From positions 1 through 64,000 of the forward strand of contig CALXMP010000002.1 of assembly GCA_944389505.1 (NCBI GenBank): DNA of 64,000 nucleotides, in the 5' to 3' direction. The position numbers and the translations under genes are program-made. Below, in pieces: positions 1 to 8,448 of this stretch. Source of the DNA: an uncultured Spirochaetaceae bacterium (GTDB lineage: Bacteria > Spirochaetota > Spirochaetia > Sphaerochaetales > Sphaerochaetaceae). How positions within the stretch are numbered: position 1 is the first letter of the stretch; the number at the start of each line of letters is the position of its first letter. The notes under the pieces were generated by a model. The model worked only from the letters and a program-made list of their open reading frames with translations. It searched no databases and had not been told where the DNA came from.

Positions 1-288
1 GCCTATCTGCCCTTTGGTGGCTGGAATGAATGTCCTAACACGCCGGAGTTAATGGCAGTTGCGAAATACTGGTTTGAGCAACATGGGGCGATGCCCGCTG
101 CTATGAGCCATGACGAATTGGAATTCCTACTTCCAGCTCCTGTTTCCGAGAAAGAGGCCATGTGGGTGGCGATGGAACTGTATGGCTTTTGCCCTGACGT
201 GATTGACCAAGTGCAGGAGTATGGCACTGTGGGTGCTTTTGCCGATGTCCTGAGGCAGTCTACTGTTTGGTATCTATGGTGGGATTAA
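1..288 (+). CDS. DUF4253 domain protein, 3' part only
   Basis: The reading frame is open from base 1, so the start lies outside the window. The 95 visible residues match the C-terminal part of the DUF4253 family as I know it: an N-side FGGWNECP motif, then a central YWFEQHGAMP segment, then CPDVIDQ, and the characteristic ending YLWWD. The family has no established biochemical role; in other bacteria such genes are often scattered among accessory or toxin-immunity genes. An internal ATG at 52 could be mistaken for the start, but the conserved FGGWN motif lies upstream of it in frame. It is followed by a mobile-element relic, consistent with an accessory region. Confidence 0.7.
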   Translation, partial: AYLPFGGWNECPNTPELMAVAKYWFEQHGAMPAAMSHDELEFLLPAPVSEKEAMWVAMELYGFCPDVIDQVQEYGTVGAFADVLRQSTVWYLWWD

Positions 289-402
289 AGGAACTGTTAA
301 AATGGCAATACAGTTGTATCTTCAAAGCAGAATGCAATTTCCAAGAGAGCTTGTAGAAAAAAACCTTGTAAAGTTTATTCGTGTAGGTGGCGAGACGTGC
401 AG

Positions 403-468
403 CCACCGGAGCGGTGGGTTTAATACCCCGGTGCTTGCGCCGGGGAAGCCTGAACCCTAGAATTAGGG
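403..468 (+). repeat. Cluster of three hairpins upstream of transposase relic
   Basis: Three stems follow one another: CCACCG/CGGTGG (403-408 with 412-417, loop GAG), CCCCGGTG/CGCCGGGG (426-433 with 438-445, loop CTTG, one G-T pair) and CCCT/AGGG (455-458 with 465-468). They lie just before the IS200-type relic. Subterminal hairpins are expected at IS200/IS605 ends, which are recognised as folded single strands, so this is probably the left end of the relic or the guide-RNA-bearing end of a lost TnpB element. The pairing is seen; the role is inferred. Confidence 0.4.
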
Positions 469-484
469 TGAAGGGCGGTGCCAG

Positions 485-670
485 ATGAAAGAAAAGAGCG
501 GATACATACATTCAGTACACAACGTATCGAATCTCATATACCATTTCGTGTCGAGTGAGGGGAAGAGCGGAAGTGAGAGCGTGATACGTCAATATGTAAA
601 GAACCAGGGGAAGGAGAAGGAGTACAAATAGCTGTATCTCAACTTCCCCACACGAGAGGCGCCGCTTTAG
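485..670 (+). pseudogene. Internally deleted IS200/IS605 TnpA relic
   Basis: The ATG at 485 opens a 48-codon frame. Its first 22 residues (MKEKSGYIHSVHNVS, then IYHFV) resemble the N-terminus of IS200-type Y1 transposases. Residues from about 30 on (SVIRQYVKNQGKE) resemble the C-terminal helix of the same family. The middle, with the HUH motif and most of the fold, is absent. After the TAG at 629-631 the frame continues for 12 codons (LYLNFPTREAPL) to a second stop at 670, so that TAG may be a mutated CAG. It cannot encode an active enzyme, but if its ends survive it could be moved in trans. Confidence 0.55.
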
Positions 671-824
671 TAGGATACCGTGATGGCTCTGCCTCGCGGT
701 GGTTCATTCAGGACTGAATTTCTGCTGAGGATTTCTATGGTTTGCCAGTTGGCTGGATGGTATGTCTTGGATGATAGAAGTGTCCTTTTTTGATGCTATC
801 CATGTCCCATAGATTGATATCACT

Positions 825-846
825 GGTACGTTTTTGGTACGTTTTT
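825..846 (+). repeat. Tandem duplication of an 11-base unit
   Basis: The unit GGTACGTTTTT occurs twice without interruption (825-835 and 836-846) in an AT-rich stretch between the transposase relic and the carbamate kinase gene. It could be a slippage product or a trace of an integration site; nothing here decides. Confidence 0.6.
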
Positions 847-991
847 AGAAAAAAATAGCTTATTTCTGACATAATATGGAAAATATGTAGAAAATAAATG
901 CTTACAGAATAATAGGATAAAAATGGGCTTAAAATGTCTTTTTATGTTGCAATTTGTTGCATATATGATAAGCTCATAATCGGAGGACAAG

Positions 992-1936
992 ATGCAGGGA
1001 AAGCTTATAGTCATCGCAATCGGTGGAAACTCTCTTATTGAGGATCCGAAGAAGGTTACCGTTGATGCCCAGTACAGGGCTGCAGAGAAGACTGCGCATC
1101 ACATTGCCGACATAATCGAAAGAGGAAACAGGGTTGTGATTGTCCATGGCAATGGACCTCAGGTGGGATACATCCTTCTCCGGTCAGAGTATGCCAGAAA
1201 GATCCTGCATGCTGTTCCTCTCGATTCCTGTGTAGCAGATACCCAGGGGGCTATCGGCTATCAGCTGCAGAAGGCTCTCGACAATGAATTCATTGCAAGA
1301 GGTATGTCTAATAGGGCCGTGACAGTTGTTACTCAGGTCGAGGTTGATCCTGCCGATCCTTCGTTTGGCAATCCTACAAAGCCTATCGGCTCATTCATGA
1401 CAGAGGAGGATGCGCTTGAGCATCAGAAGAACTTCGGATGGGCTGTCAAAGAAGATGCAGGAAGAGGCTGGAGAAGGGTTGTGCCATCCCCGAAGCCGCA
1501 GAGCATCATCGAGCTCGATACCATCAAGTTCCTTTCTGAGAGCGGAGCTGCTGTCATTGCCGCTGGCGGCGGTGGTATTCCTGTTATACGTGACGAGGAA
1601 GGGGCGCTCTGGGGCAAGGAGGCTGTCATTGACAAGGATCTTGCAGCTGCAATCCTAGCTAAATCCCTGAAAGCCGATGCTTTCATAATCTCAACAGCTG
1701 TTGAGAAGGTCTGCCTTGATTACAACAAGCCGACACAGAGATCTATAGATGAAATGACTACAGAGGAGGCAAGGAAGTACTCCGATGAGGGACAGTTCGC
1801 TCCGGGATCGATGCTTCCGAAGATCCAGGCAATTGTCGACTATGTTGAATCAACAGGCAATCTCGGGATGATCACAGATCCCGAGCATATCCCTAGTGCT
1901 TTGAAGGGCGAAGCTGGAACGCGCATCGTGCGCTGA
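992..1936 (+). CDS. arcC: Carbamate kinase
   Basis: Converts carbamoyl phosphate and ADP to ATP, CO2 and ammonia, the energy-yielding last step of arginine deiminase or related fermentations, in the cytosol. The 314 residues match the usual length. The amino-acid kinase fold is visible from IAIGGNSL at the N-terminus, VIVHGNGPQVG at about residues 51-61, a glycine-rich AAGGGGIPVI near 190-200 and VIDKDLAAA near 211-219. A GGAGG at 982-986 sits five bases before the ATG. No arcA or arcB is adjacent, so the carbamoyl phosphate source (citrulline, agmatine, purine breakdown) cannot be told. Its 3' end overlaps the convergent DUF4105 gene by 44 bases. Confidence 0.93.
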   Translation: MQGKLIVIAIGGNSLIEDPKKVTVDAQYRAAEKTAHHIADIIERGNRVVIVHGNGPQVGYILLRSEYARKILHAVPLDSCVADTQGAIGYQLQKALDNEFIARGMSNRAVTVVTQVEVDPADPSFGNPTKPIGSFMTEEDALEHQKNFGWAVKEDAGRGWRRVVPSPKPQSIIELDTIKFLSESGAAVIAAGGGGIPVIRDEEGALWGKEAVIDKDLAAAILAKSLKADAFIISTAVEKVCLDYNKPTQRSIDEMTTEEARKYSDEGQFAPGSMLPKIQAIVDYVESTGNLGMITDPEHIPSALKGEAGTRIVR

Positions 1937-3164
1937 TCGTATCAGATGCGTATATCATCAGGGCAATGATGTAGTACGAGGCATTGCTCTGATGGAACGG
2001 TGTGATAATCTGGAAAAGCAGTGCCAGTACTGCGATTATCATAAGAAATGCGGAGGAGAGTGCGATAGCTCTCCTCTTTTCCTTCCATACCGATACTGCA
2101 TGGAGAATGCCCGGTATGAACACAAGCGGGGAGATGATCAGCGCATTCATATTCATGTACGTAACATCATGATTCGTGAAGAACATCATGAACACAAGTA
2201 CCGATGACATGACTCCAAGAGCTATGTAGATGAATGCAGAGAGTATATTGCCGGTTCTTCTTACCCATCTCCTCCGTGAAGCTGTAAGCGCTATTGCGGC
2301 TGCCGCTATTGCTCCAACTGCTGCTGCCCTTGCTTCGAGGAAGTAGTTGTCAGGCGTTGGCTTTCGTGTCTTTGTCTGGTATATGAGCTCAGGCTCGGTT
2401 CCCTCATACTCTGAGATTGAGCGCTCAAGCACATCGGGAAGGAAGCATGCCTCATAGAGATTTATAGGAGTATCGATCTCAGGTCCCTGAAGATAGTTAA
2501 GAAAGAGGGCAAAGAACAGGGAAGGGGACATATATGGCGTCGACCAGTCCCTGTATGATTTTCCTGTATCGATGTTCTCTGCCCATTCCCTGAATCCACC
2601 GCCTTCCGCGCTGTTGTAGATATCCCTGATGCGCGTTGCGCAGTTATCTTTGTAGTAATGGTAGAGATATGTCCTGTTCTCAGGCTGGATGTTCTCCGAA
2701 AGGAATGCAAGCACGCCGCGCTTTGCCTCCGGTGATAGCTCCAGAGTCAGCCTTGTGGTTGTCCTGTCCTCGCTTATGAATTCATCGATGCGCCAGGATT
2801 CATATGCTTCAGATACTGCATAGTAGAGAAGACCGAATATGAAATCATGGTAGAAGCTCTCCGAGAAGCTGAATGTCCCATAGTCAAATACTATATTCTC
2901 CTGCCCCGGGGCGCTGACAGAGAGACCCGAGTGGCCGAAATAGATGTATACAGGCTCTGCCGGGGCTGCGGTTATTATGCTTATCGCGATATTGTCATAG
3001 TACTCTCTCTCGCTTTCGGAAAGCTCATCGGTGAATGAAATCCCCTGAAGCTCCTCCTCGCTGTAGAAGAGACCGGGCCTTACTTCCGTTCCTCCTGTTA
3101 TGGAGGCACCTGAGGCCAGGAAGGGGAGTATCGATACCAAGAGTACTGCAATTGCTTTCCGCAT
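1893..3164 (-). CDS. Lnb/DUF4105-type protein with C-terminal membrane domain
   Basis: The predicted product has 423 residues. It begins with a signal peptide (MRKAIAVLLVSILPF), followed by an extracytoplasmic domain with features of the Lnb N-terminal periplasmic (DUF4105) family: IYFGHSGLSV, then FDYGTFSF, then YHYYKDNCATRIRD with the conserved Asn-Cys-Thr-Arg. Cys and His in these motifs suggest a papain-like or NlpC/P60-like hydrolase fold, by family knowledge only. The C-terminal third holds about four or five hydrophobic segments, so the domain is membrane-anchored. The start at 3164 was chosen because the upstream frame would lack a signal peptide and run into the divergent recO promoter. 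There is no ribosome-binding site; a TAGCAT box ends seven bases upstream. Confidence 0.75.
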   Translation of the reverse strand: MRKAIAVLLVSILPFLASGASITGGTEVRPGLFYSEEELQGISFTDELSESEREYYDNIAISIITAAPAEPVYIYFGHSGLSVSAPGQENIVFDYGTFSFSESFYHDFIFGLLYYAVSEAYESWRIDEFISEDRTTTRLTLELSPEAKRGVLAFLSENIQPENRTYLYHYYKDNCATRIRDIYNSAEGGGFREWAENIDTGKSYRDWSTPYMSPSLFFALFLNYLQGPEIDTPINLYEACFLPDVLERSISEYEGTEPELIYQTKTRKPTPDNYFLEARAAAVGAIAAAAIALTASRRRWVRRTGNILSAFIYIALGVMSSVLVFMMFFTNHDVTYMNMNALIISPLVFIPGILHAVSVWKEKRRAIALSSAFLMIIAVLALLFQIITPFHQSNASYYIIALMIYASDTISARCAFQLRPSKH

Positions 3165-3231
3165 ACTGCCAATGCTAGCACATTTCGGCCATTTGTTGAC
3201 AGCCTTTTGCTGCAGACTTATCTTTCCAGTC
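3165..3231. promoter_or_regulatory. Divergent promoters for recO and the DUF4105 gene
   Basis: For recO: TTGACA at 3196-3201, a 17-base spacer and TATCTT at 3219-3224, seven bases before the ATG at 3232. For the minus-strand gene: the -10 TAGCAT (reverse complement at 3172-3177) ends seven bases before its ATG at 3164; its -35 is poor. Neither gene has a Shine-Dalgarno sequence. Transcription would start at or next to the start codons, so both mRNAs may be leaderless. Confidence 0.55.
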
Positions 3232-3981
3232 ATGGAGCATGAGGCAAAGGGGCTTGGCATTGTCATAAGAACGGAGAACGCAAGGGAGAGCGACAGGGTC
3301 TGCACGATATTCTCCCCATCTCTTGGGCTGATCCGCGCAATGAGCTACGGGGCAAGGAAGAGCGTGAAGAGCATAAAGGCCCCGCTCTATACAGAGGGGA
3401 CATTCTCATTGGAGAAGAGCATCCGCTCTGGACGCTGGAGCATCAGGGATATCGATGTGATAGCAACCCATGGCTATCTTTCCGAGGATCTCGAAAGGAA
3501 TATGGCCGCAGCGCTCTTTTCCGATCTTGTCATCACTTCCCGTACCGCCGACTCCAGCCTTTATAAGCTGTACACCGATGCAATCGATCTTCTGGAGGAA
3601 GCGGATGTAGAGAAGGTCGCTATAGCATTCATCGTCCATTTCCTTTCGGAGGAAGGTATGTCCGGCGATTATATCTCCTGCCCTGTCTGCCAGAGACCAT
3701 ACAGGGATGATGAGATTCTTGGTTTTTCCTCTATTGAGGGTGTTCCCGTCTGCTCCGAGTGTGATACTATGGGCTCGTCTCTTATACTCCCTCCGAATGC
3801 CAGACGCTATGTGCGCCGTACGCTGGAGCTGGATATGGATAATGCGGTGCTCCTGTCTGTGAGCGATTTGCAGAGACATAGGATCTTCAGGTATTTCCTC
3901 AGGCTGCTGCGCCTTTCCTTCCCAGGAAAGCTCAGAAGCATCGAGTCAGGTATCTGGAATACGGATAAAGAGGTTTTATGA
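3232..3981 (+). CDS. recO: DNA repair protein RecO
   Basis: Recombination mediator of the RecFOR pathway: binds single-stranded DNA, displaces SSB and helps RecA load. The 249-residue product starts with MEHEAKGLGIVIRT then ESDRVCTIF, the typical OB-fold entry of RecO. Near residues 140-170 it carries the four-cysteine zinc site CPVC and CSEC. The longer upstream frame was rejected because RecO begins about ten residues before GIV. The stop overlaps the recJ start (ATGA), coupling two RecF-pathway genes. No ribosome-binding site precedes the ATG, and a good promoter lies directly upstream. Confidence 0.9.
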   Translation: MEHEAKGLGIVIRTENARESDRVCTIFSPSLGLIRAMSYGARKSVKSIKAPLYTEGTFSLEKSIRSGRWSIRDIDVIATHGYLSEDLERNMAAALFSDLVITSRTADSSLYKLYTDAIDLLEEADVEKVAIAFIVHFLSEEGMSGDYISCPVCQRPYRDDEILGFSSIEGVPVCSECDTMGSSLILPPNARRYVRRTLELDMDNAVLLSVSDLQRHRIFRYFLRLLRLSFPGKLRSIESGIWNTDKEVL

Positions 3982-6086
3982 AAGTCAGGATAGCATCATC
4001 TGATCCGGCAAAGGTCCGGAGCCTTAAGGAAAGGTATTCTCTCTCCCTTCTTGCTGCGACGATACTCGAGCGGAGAGGCGTGGAGTCAGGAGAGGATATG
4101 ATGTACTTCCTCGAATCCGATACGGTCTATCTCCATTCTCCTTTTGAGGCAGATGATGTCTATACTGCTGTCGATAGGATAAATGATGCAATCGATAACG
4201 GTGAGCGTATCCTGATCTTCGGCGACAGGGATGTCGATGGCGTTACCGCCACTGCTATAATGTACAGATCGCTTCGAAAGCTTGGTGCTGAGAATGTATT
4301 CACCCGCCTTCCATCCGGCGATGAGCCTTATGGTCTTACGATGGACTCCGTTAAGGAGATAATGGAGAAGGAGTACTCACTCGTCATCACCGTCGACTGC
4401 GGGATTTCCTCTGTAGAGGAGATAAGGACACTCGAGAAGAACGGTATCGATGTGATTGTTCTGGATCATCATATAGCAGGGGAGGAGCTTCCGCCCGCCG
4501 CTGCGATATTCGATCCACGCGTGCCGGGGTCGGGATACCCGTTCGAAGGGCTTGCCGGCTGTGCGGTTGCTGCGAAGATGGCATGGGCCCTCTCATTCTC
4601 CCGGACTCCTGTATTCGGAACGGGATGCATACTCCTTCATGCAGAGCCGAGAAACGGGACTATAAGAATAAATGCAGTCAGGCTTGAGGATCTTGCCGAG
4701 ACCGACAGGATAACAGAGGAGGTCGTTGAAGGCGCATTCTCCATTGAGCGCACAAGGCTGATGGATTTCCTTGCTGTAGGACTTCCTGTGATAGTCCTCG
4801 ACAGCGATACCGAGACGAACATGCTACGCAAAGCTTTTGGCCGTGGCGTGGATATCTCCCTCATTGATATGAGGCCGCAGCTTGAGAAGCTTATGCCATC
4901 GGCAGCAGGCCGTTCCCTTTTCGAGCTCTCCGCAAGGTCCAGGGCTGCACGCTACAGGGATGGTGACAGGGAAATCGAGACGCTGGTATCGCTCTTCAGG
5001 TCCGTCTCCGTCTATTCCTATCCATCGCTTTCTTCGGAGTTTGATGAGCTTTTGCAGCTTGCCGCGATAGGCACGATTGCCGATCTCATGCCGATGAAGG
5101 ATGAGAACAGGATCATTGTGAGGCGTGGACTGAAGATGCTTGCTGAAAGACCGCTCAACTGCTTCAAGTACCTTCTCGGAAAGCAGAATCTAGCGGGAAA
5201 GAGGCTCAATACCCGCGATATCTCATTCTATGTGGCTCCCGTCCTGAATGCGGCAGGAAGAATGGGAAGCCCGATGGCCGCGCTTTCACTTCTCCTTACA
5301 GATGATCTGACGGAGGCTGAGGGCTTTGCCGATACGCTTCTGCAGATGAACCGGGAAAGGCAGAAAGGTGAGGAGGATGCGCTTGAGACGGTTCGCACGC
5401 TTGCCTTCGATAGCTTCGAGAAGCTCGAAGGCCGCATGGTGATAGTCTCCGATCCTGAGATTCCGAGGGGCCTTACCGGCGCGATAGCCTCAAAGCTCTC
5501 AAAGCAGTACTCCGTCCCATGCATTGTCATGGCATCGGTCGATGGAAGGATATCCGCATCGATGCGCTCAGGAAATGACTTCAATGCCCGTTCATTCCTT
5601 TCGCTCTTCTCCGATCTCTTCCTCGACTTCGGAGGCCATCAGTGCGCCGCAGGTTTCTCGATGCCTGAGGAGAATGCTGCGAAGTTCATGACAATGGTGG
5701 AAAACTACGTGATGTCGATGGATGAGCCGGATGAGGGCGATATAGAGATCTCTGCCGATGCGGACATACCTGAGGAATATATGACCCCGGATCTCTGGAA
5801 GATCCATGAGATGCTTGAGCCATATGGCCAGGAGAACGGGGAACTCAGGTTCTCCATCCGCCGCGCCCAGCTCTATGAGATCTATCCAAACAGGGGGGAC
5901 TCAAGGGTCTTCCGCTTTGCGGTGAAGTTCGGCAGGAATATATGGCCTGCTCTGTGGTGGACACCGCATAACAAAGAGGACTTCACGAAGGGCTCCTTCG
6001 TTAACATCGTATTCACTCCCGACGTCAATTACTGGAAGGGGCAGTCGAAGATGCAGATGGTCATTGATGAGATGGAGATGGCTTGA
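3978..6086 (+). CDS. recJ: Single-stranded-DNA exonuclease RecJ
   Basis: 5'-to-3' exonuclease on single-stranded DNA, acting in recombination and mismatch repair. The DHH catalytic motifs are present: [11 protein letters not shown] near residue 80 (the usual motif is DYDADG), [19 protein letters not shown] and [12 protein letters not shown]. The DHHA1 part shows [10 protein letters not shown] and [11 protein letters not shown], followed by an OB-type C-terminus. At 702 residues it is well over the usual 560-580. The excess lies between the VAAKMAWAL helix and [12 protein letters not shown], about residues 205-360, an insert also known from other spirochaetal RecJ. It overlaps recO by four bases. 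Confidence 0.9.
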   Translation: MKVRIASSDPAKVRSLKERYSLSLLAATILERRGVESGEDMMYFLESDTVYLHSPFEADDVYTAVDRINDAIDNGERILIFGDRDVDGVTATAIMYRSLRKLGAENVFTRLPSGDEPYGLTMDSVKEIMEKEYSLVITVDCGISSVEEIRTLEKNGIDVIVLDHHIAGEELPPAAAIFDPRVPGSGYPFEGLAGCAVAAKMAWALSFSRTPVFGTGCILLHAEPRNGTIRINAVRLEDLAETDRITEEVVEGAFSIERTRLMDFLAVGLPVIVLDSDTETNMLRKAFGRGVDISLIDMRPQLEKLMPSAAGRSLFELSARSRAARYRDGDREIETLVSLFRSVSVYSYPSLSSEFDELLQLAAIGTIADLMPMKDENRIIVRRGLKMLAERPLNCFKYLLGKQNLAGKRLNTRDISFYVAPVLNAAGRMGSPMAALSLLLTDDLTEAEGFADTLLQMNRERQKGEEDALETVRTLAFDSFEKLEGRMVIVSDPEIPRGLTGAIASKLSKQYSVPCIVMASVDGRISASMRSGNDFNARSFLSLFSDLFLDFGGHQCAAGFSMPEENAAKFMTMVENYVMSMDEPDEGDIEISADADIPEEYMTPDLWKIHEMLEPYGQENGELRFSIRRAQLYEIYPNRGDSRVFRFAVKFGRNIWPALWWTPHNKEDFTKGSFVNIVFTPDVNYWKGQSKMQMVIDEMEMA

Positions 6087-6138
6087 CAGCAAGCTGTGTA
6101 AATGGTATTTTTCCGAAGGATTCTGACCCGTGCGGGAG

Positions 6139-6148
6139 AGGAGGTGAT
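6139..6148 (+). promoter_or_regulatory. Extended Shine-Dalgarno of rpsU
   Basis: AGGAGGTGAT, ten bases complementary to the 3' end of 16S rRNA, three bases before the ATG. bS21 itself acts next to the anti-Shine-Dalgarno, so an unusually strong site here could matter for feedback; that link is inference. Confidence 0.75.
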
Positions 6149-6151
6149 ACA

Positions 6152-6361
6152 ATGGCATACGTAAAGGTAGACGAGAATGAGCCACTCGAGAAATCGATCA
6201 AGCGCTTCAAGAGAATGGTCGAGAAGGAAGGCATCATCCGCGAGTGGAAGAAGCGTGAGTACTACGAGAAGCCTTCGACAATCCTCAACCGCAAGAACAA
6301 AGCTCTTGCAAGAAAGCAGATGAAGAAGGTCAGGAAGATGCACGCATCAAAGGCCTATTGA
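6152..6361 (+). CDS. rpsU: Small ribosomal subunit protein bS21
   Basis: Small basic protein of the 30S platform near the anti-Shine-Dalgarno end of 16S rRNA, needed for efficient initiation. The 69 residues have the family pattern: [19 protein letters not shown], then an Arg/Lys-rich helix with [17 protein letters not shown] and a basic tail. The start at 6152 is set by homology and by AGGAGGTGAT at 6139-6148, a ten-base match to the 16S rRNA tail and the strongest ribosome-binding site I noticed. It follows recJ by 65 bases and ends in a hairpin terminator. Confidence 0.95.
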   Translation: MAYVKVDENEPLEKSIKRFKRMVEKEGIIREWKKREYYEKPSTILNRKNKALARKQMKKVRKMHASKAY

Positions 6362-6380
6362 TCCATATTATGGACAGAGA

Positions 6381-6405
6381 AGGGGAGCTTCGGCTCCTCT
6401 TTTTG
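6381..6405 (+). terminator. Rho-independent terminator after rpsU
   Basis: Stem AGGGGAGC/GCTCCTCT (6381-6388 with 6393-6400) closed by a TTCG loop and followed by TTTTTG. It separates recO-recJ-rpsU from the serine operon. Confidence 0.8.
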
Positions 6406-6433
6406 CATTTTTCATGATTTTTCCCCTTTATGT

Positions 6434-6473
6434 TTGACAGATTACGCAACACACCTGATACTATTTGCGTAAT
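6434..6473 (+). promoter_or_regulatory. serA promoter with palindromic operator
   Basis: TTGACA at 6434-6439, a 17-base spacer and GATACT at 6457-6462 form a convincing promoter. A perfect 9-base inverted repeat brackets the -10: ATTACGCAA at 6441-6449 and TTGCGTAAT at 6465-6473, with centres 24 bases apart. Each arm is nearly palindromic itself (TTRCGYAA). The downstream arm lies at the expected transcription start, so a bound protein would block initiation. The Lrp-type regulator encoded third in this operon is the obvious candidate. Confidence 0.65.
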
Positions 6474-6490
6474 ACATAGGAGGAAACAGT

Positions 6491-7372
6491 ATGCTTATCC
6501 TTATTTCCGATGCATTTGATAAGAGTCTTCCGGAGAAGCTTAAGGCTTTTGGTGAAGTCACGGATGATAAAACGCGCCTGAAGGATGCAGATGTAGTGCT
6601 GATCAGGTCAAAGACGAAGGCCACGAAGGAGTATATCGATCAGGCACCGAATCTCAAGCTCATCATACGCGGCGGTGTCGGTATGGATAATATCGATAAG
6701 GCTTACTGCAGCGAGAAGGGGATAATCGCTGTAAATACTCCGAAGTCCTCGGCAGTGGCTGTCGCAGAGCTTGCATTCGCTCTCATGATCTCTGTTCCGA
6801 ACCATATTCCGTACTACGACAATACAATGAAGGCTGGAGAATGGAACAAGAGCACGAAGCGCACGGAGCTATTTGGCAAGACGCTCTGCCTTCTCGGTAT
6901 CGGGAATATCGCACGGCAGGTCGCAATGCGCGCTGCCGCATTCGGCATGAAGGTCGTTTCCTATGATAAGTACGTTGAGAAGTCCGATGTCGCAGAGATG
7001 ATGAGCCTCGAGGATGCGGTCCGCAATGCAGACTATATCTCGATGCATCTCCCATATACTCCGGAGACTGATAAGATGGTCAATGCAGAGCTTATATCGA
7101 AGATGGAGAAGAAGCCTGTGCTGATCAATACAGGCCGCGGCAAGTGCGTTGATGAGGCTGCGGTAGCCAAGGCGCTCGAGGATGGAAGCCTCTCGTGGTT
7201 CTGCACGGATGTCTACTCTTCCGAGCCCCCTGCAGAAGAAAACCCGATTCTCAAGGCAAAGAACGTAACGCTTACGCCCCATGTCGGAGCGAATTCAGTG
7301 GAGAATCTTCTGCGCATCGGCGATGAGGTTGTTGAGACGATAGAGAAGTGCATAAAGGAGGGAAAGATATGA
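6491..7372 (+). CDS. serA: D-3-phosphoglycerate dehydrogenase (short form)
   Basis: Oxidises 3-phosphoglycerate to 3-phosphohydroxypyruvate with NAD, the first step of serine synthesis. At 293 residues it is the short type without the C-terminal ACT domain, so allosteric feedback by serine through ACT is not expected. The D-2-hydroxyacid dehydrogenase features are IIRGGVGMDNID with the substrate Arg, the NAD motif GIGNIARQVA, NTGRGKCVDE, and the catalytic His in LTPHVGANS near the end. AGGAGG sits before the ATG. It overlaps serC by an ATGA, and the downstream Lrp-type gene suggests transcriptional control instead of feedback inhibition. Confidence 0.92.
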   Translation: MLILISDAFDKSLPEKLKAFGEVTDDKTRLKDADVVLIRSKTKATKEYIDQAPNLKLIIRGGVGMDNIDKAYCSEKGIIAVNTPKSSAVAVAELAFALMISVPNHIPYYDNTMKAGEWNKSTKRTELFGKTLCLLGIGNIARQVAMRAAAFGMKVVSYDKYVEKSDVAEMMSLEDAVRNADYISMHLPYTPETDKMVNAELISKMEKKPVLINTGRGKCVDEAAVAKALEDGSLSWFCTDVYSSEPPAEENPILKAKNVTLTPHVGANSVENLLRIGDEVVETIEKCIKEGKI

Positions 7373-8448
7373 GGAAGATGAATTTCTTCGCAGGTCCATC
7401 AACGATGCCTGTTGAGGTTCTGGAGGAGATCCAGAAGAATATCGTTGATTACAAAGGCAAGGGACTGTCGATGATCGAGGCCTCTCATCGCGGCGGTATG
7501 TTCGAGGAGATGTATGATGAATGCCTCACGGATTTCCGCAAGCTTCTCTCCATCCCTGATGATTACGATGTATTCTTCCTGGGAGGCGGAGCAACGCTCC
7601 AGTTCACGATGATTCCGACGAACTTCCTCCTTGCAGGAAAGAGCGCTGATTACGTCCGCACAGGCTCATGGGCGAACAAGGCAGCCGATGATGCTGCGAA
7701 GCTCGGGAATGTGAATATCGCATTCGATGGAAAGGAATCGAACTATACGACACTTCCGGATCCTGCATCTGTGAAGCCATCTCCCGATGCCTGCTACTAT
7801 TACCTCTGCTCAAATGAGACAATCGGAGGAATAGAGTGGCAGGATTTCCCGGACACCGGAGACGTTCCTCTTATTGCCGATATGTCCTCCGATATGCTCT
7901 CAAGGCCTGTCGATGTATCGAAGTTCGCGATGATCTATGGCGGCGTGCAGAAGAATCTCGGACCTGCAGGAGCTACATTCATAATCCTCAGGAAGGATAT
8001 GCTTGAGCGCAGGAACCCGAATCTCACAGCATACATGGACTATGCGAAGCATGCAAAGGATAAGGGGCTGTACAATACGCCGCCTGTATTCTCGATCTGG
8101 GCTGTAGGCCTCGTGCTGAAGTGGATCATCCGCAATGGCGGAACAGAGGGAATGCTGAAGAACGCTATTGAGAAGTCTGGGTATATCTACGATGTAATCG
8201 ACAGCTCCGATTTCTATCGCTCTCCTGTCGATAAGCGCTATCGCTCAAGGATGAATGTAGTATTCCGTCTGCCTTCTGAGGAGCTTGAGGCAAAGTTCGT
8301 TGAGGAGTCGAAGAAGGAAGGAATGCTTGGACTCAAGGGCCATAGATCTGTAGGTGGCCTCCGTGCAAGTCTCTACAATGCACTCCCGATGGAAGATGCG
8401 GCAGCTCTCTCTCAGTTCATGAGGGAGTTCGAGAGAAGGAACGGCTGA
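7369..8448 (+). CDS. serC: Phosphoserine aminotransferase
   Basis: PLP enzyme that converts 3-phosphohydroxypyruvate and glutamate to phosphoserine and 2-oxoglutarate. The 359 residues fit the family: NFFAGPSTMPVEVLE at the N-terminus, SHRGGMFEE near residue 40, FLGGGATLQF near 65-75, and the PLP lysine in YGGVQKNLGPAG near 190-200. The start at 7369 overlaps the serA stop and has GGAGGG upstream; the seven extra residues of the longer frame do not belong to the family. No serB lies in the window. Confidence 0.94.
   Translation: MRKMNFFAGPSTMPVEVLEEIQKNIVDYKGKGLSMIEASHRGGMFEEMYDECLTDFRKLLSIPDDYDVFFLGGGATLQFTMIPTNFLLAGKSADYVRTGSWANKAADDAAKLGNVNIAFDGKESNYTTLPDPASVKPSPDACYYYLCSNETIGGIEWQDFPDTGDVPLIADMSSDMLSRPVDVSKFAMIYGGVQKNLGPAGATFIILRKDMLERRNPNLTAYMDYAKHAKDKGLYNTPPVFSIWAVGLVLKWIIRNGGTEGMLKNAIEKSGYIYDVIDSSDFYRSPVDKRYRSRMNVVFRLPSEELEAKFVEESKKEGMLGLKGHRSVGGLRASLYNALPMEDAAALSQFMREFERRNG

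Larger units (their letters stand above)
289..991. other. Accessory intergenic stretch with transposon relics
   Basis: About 700 bases without an intact gene. It holds a string of short hairpins (403-468), an internally deleted IS200-type transposase relic (485-670), a tandem 11-base duplication (825-846) and then an AT-rich stretch leading to the carbamate kinase ribosome-binding site. No RNA gene was recognised. The minus-strand reading frames here show no family features. Confidence 0.5.

Noticed and set aside
260-511. Minus-strand frame across the hairpin cluster
   Set aside because: It runs antisense through structured sequence and the transposase relic and shows no family features.
947-980. 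Possible carbamate kinase promoter (TTGCAA with TATGAT or CATAAT)
   Set aside because: The available pairs have spacings of 11, 15 or 22 bases, so no combination is convincing.
1423-1686. Minus-strand frame within carbamate kinase
   Set aside because: Shadow of the real gene; Ser/Leu-rich composition and no start site.
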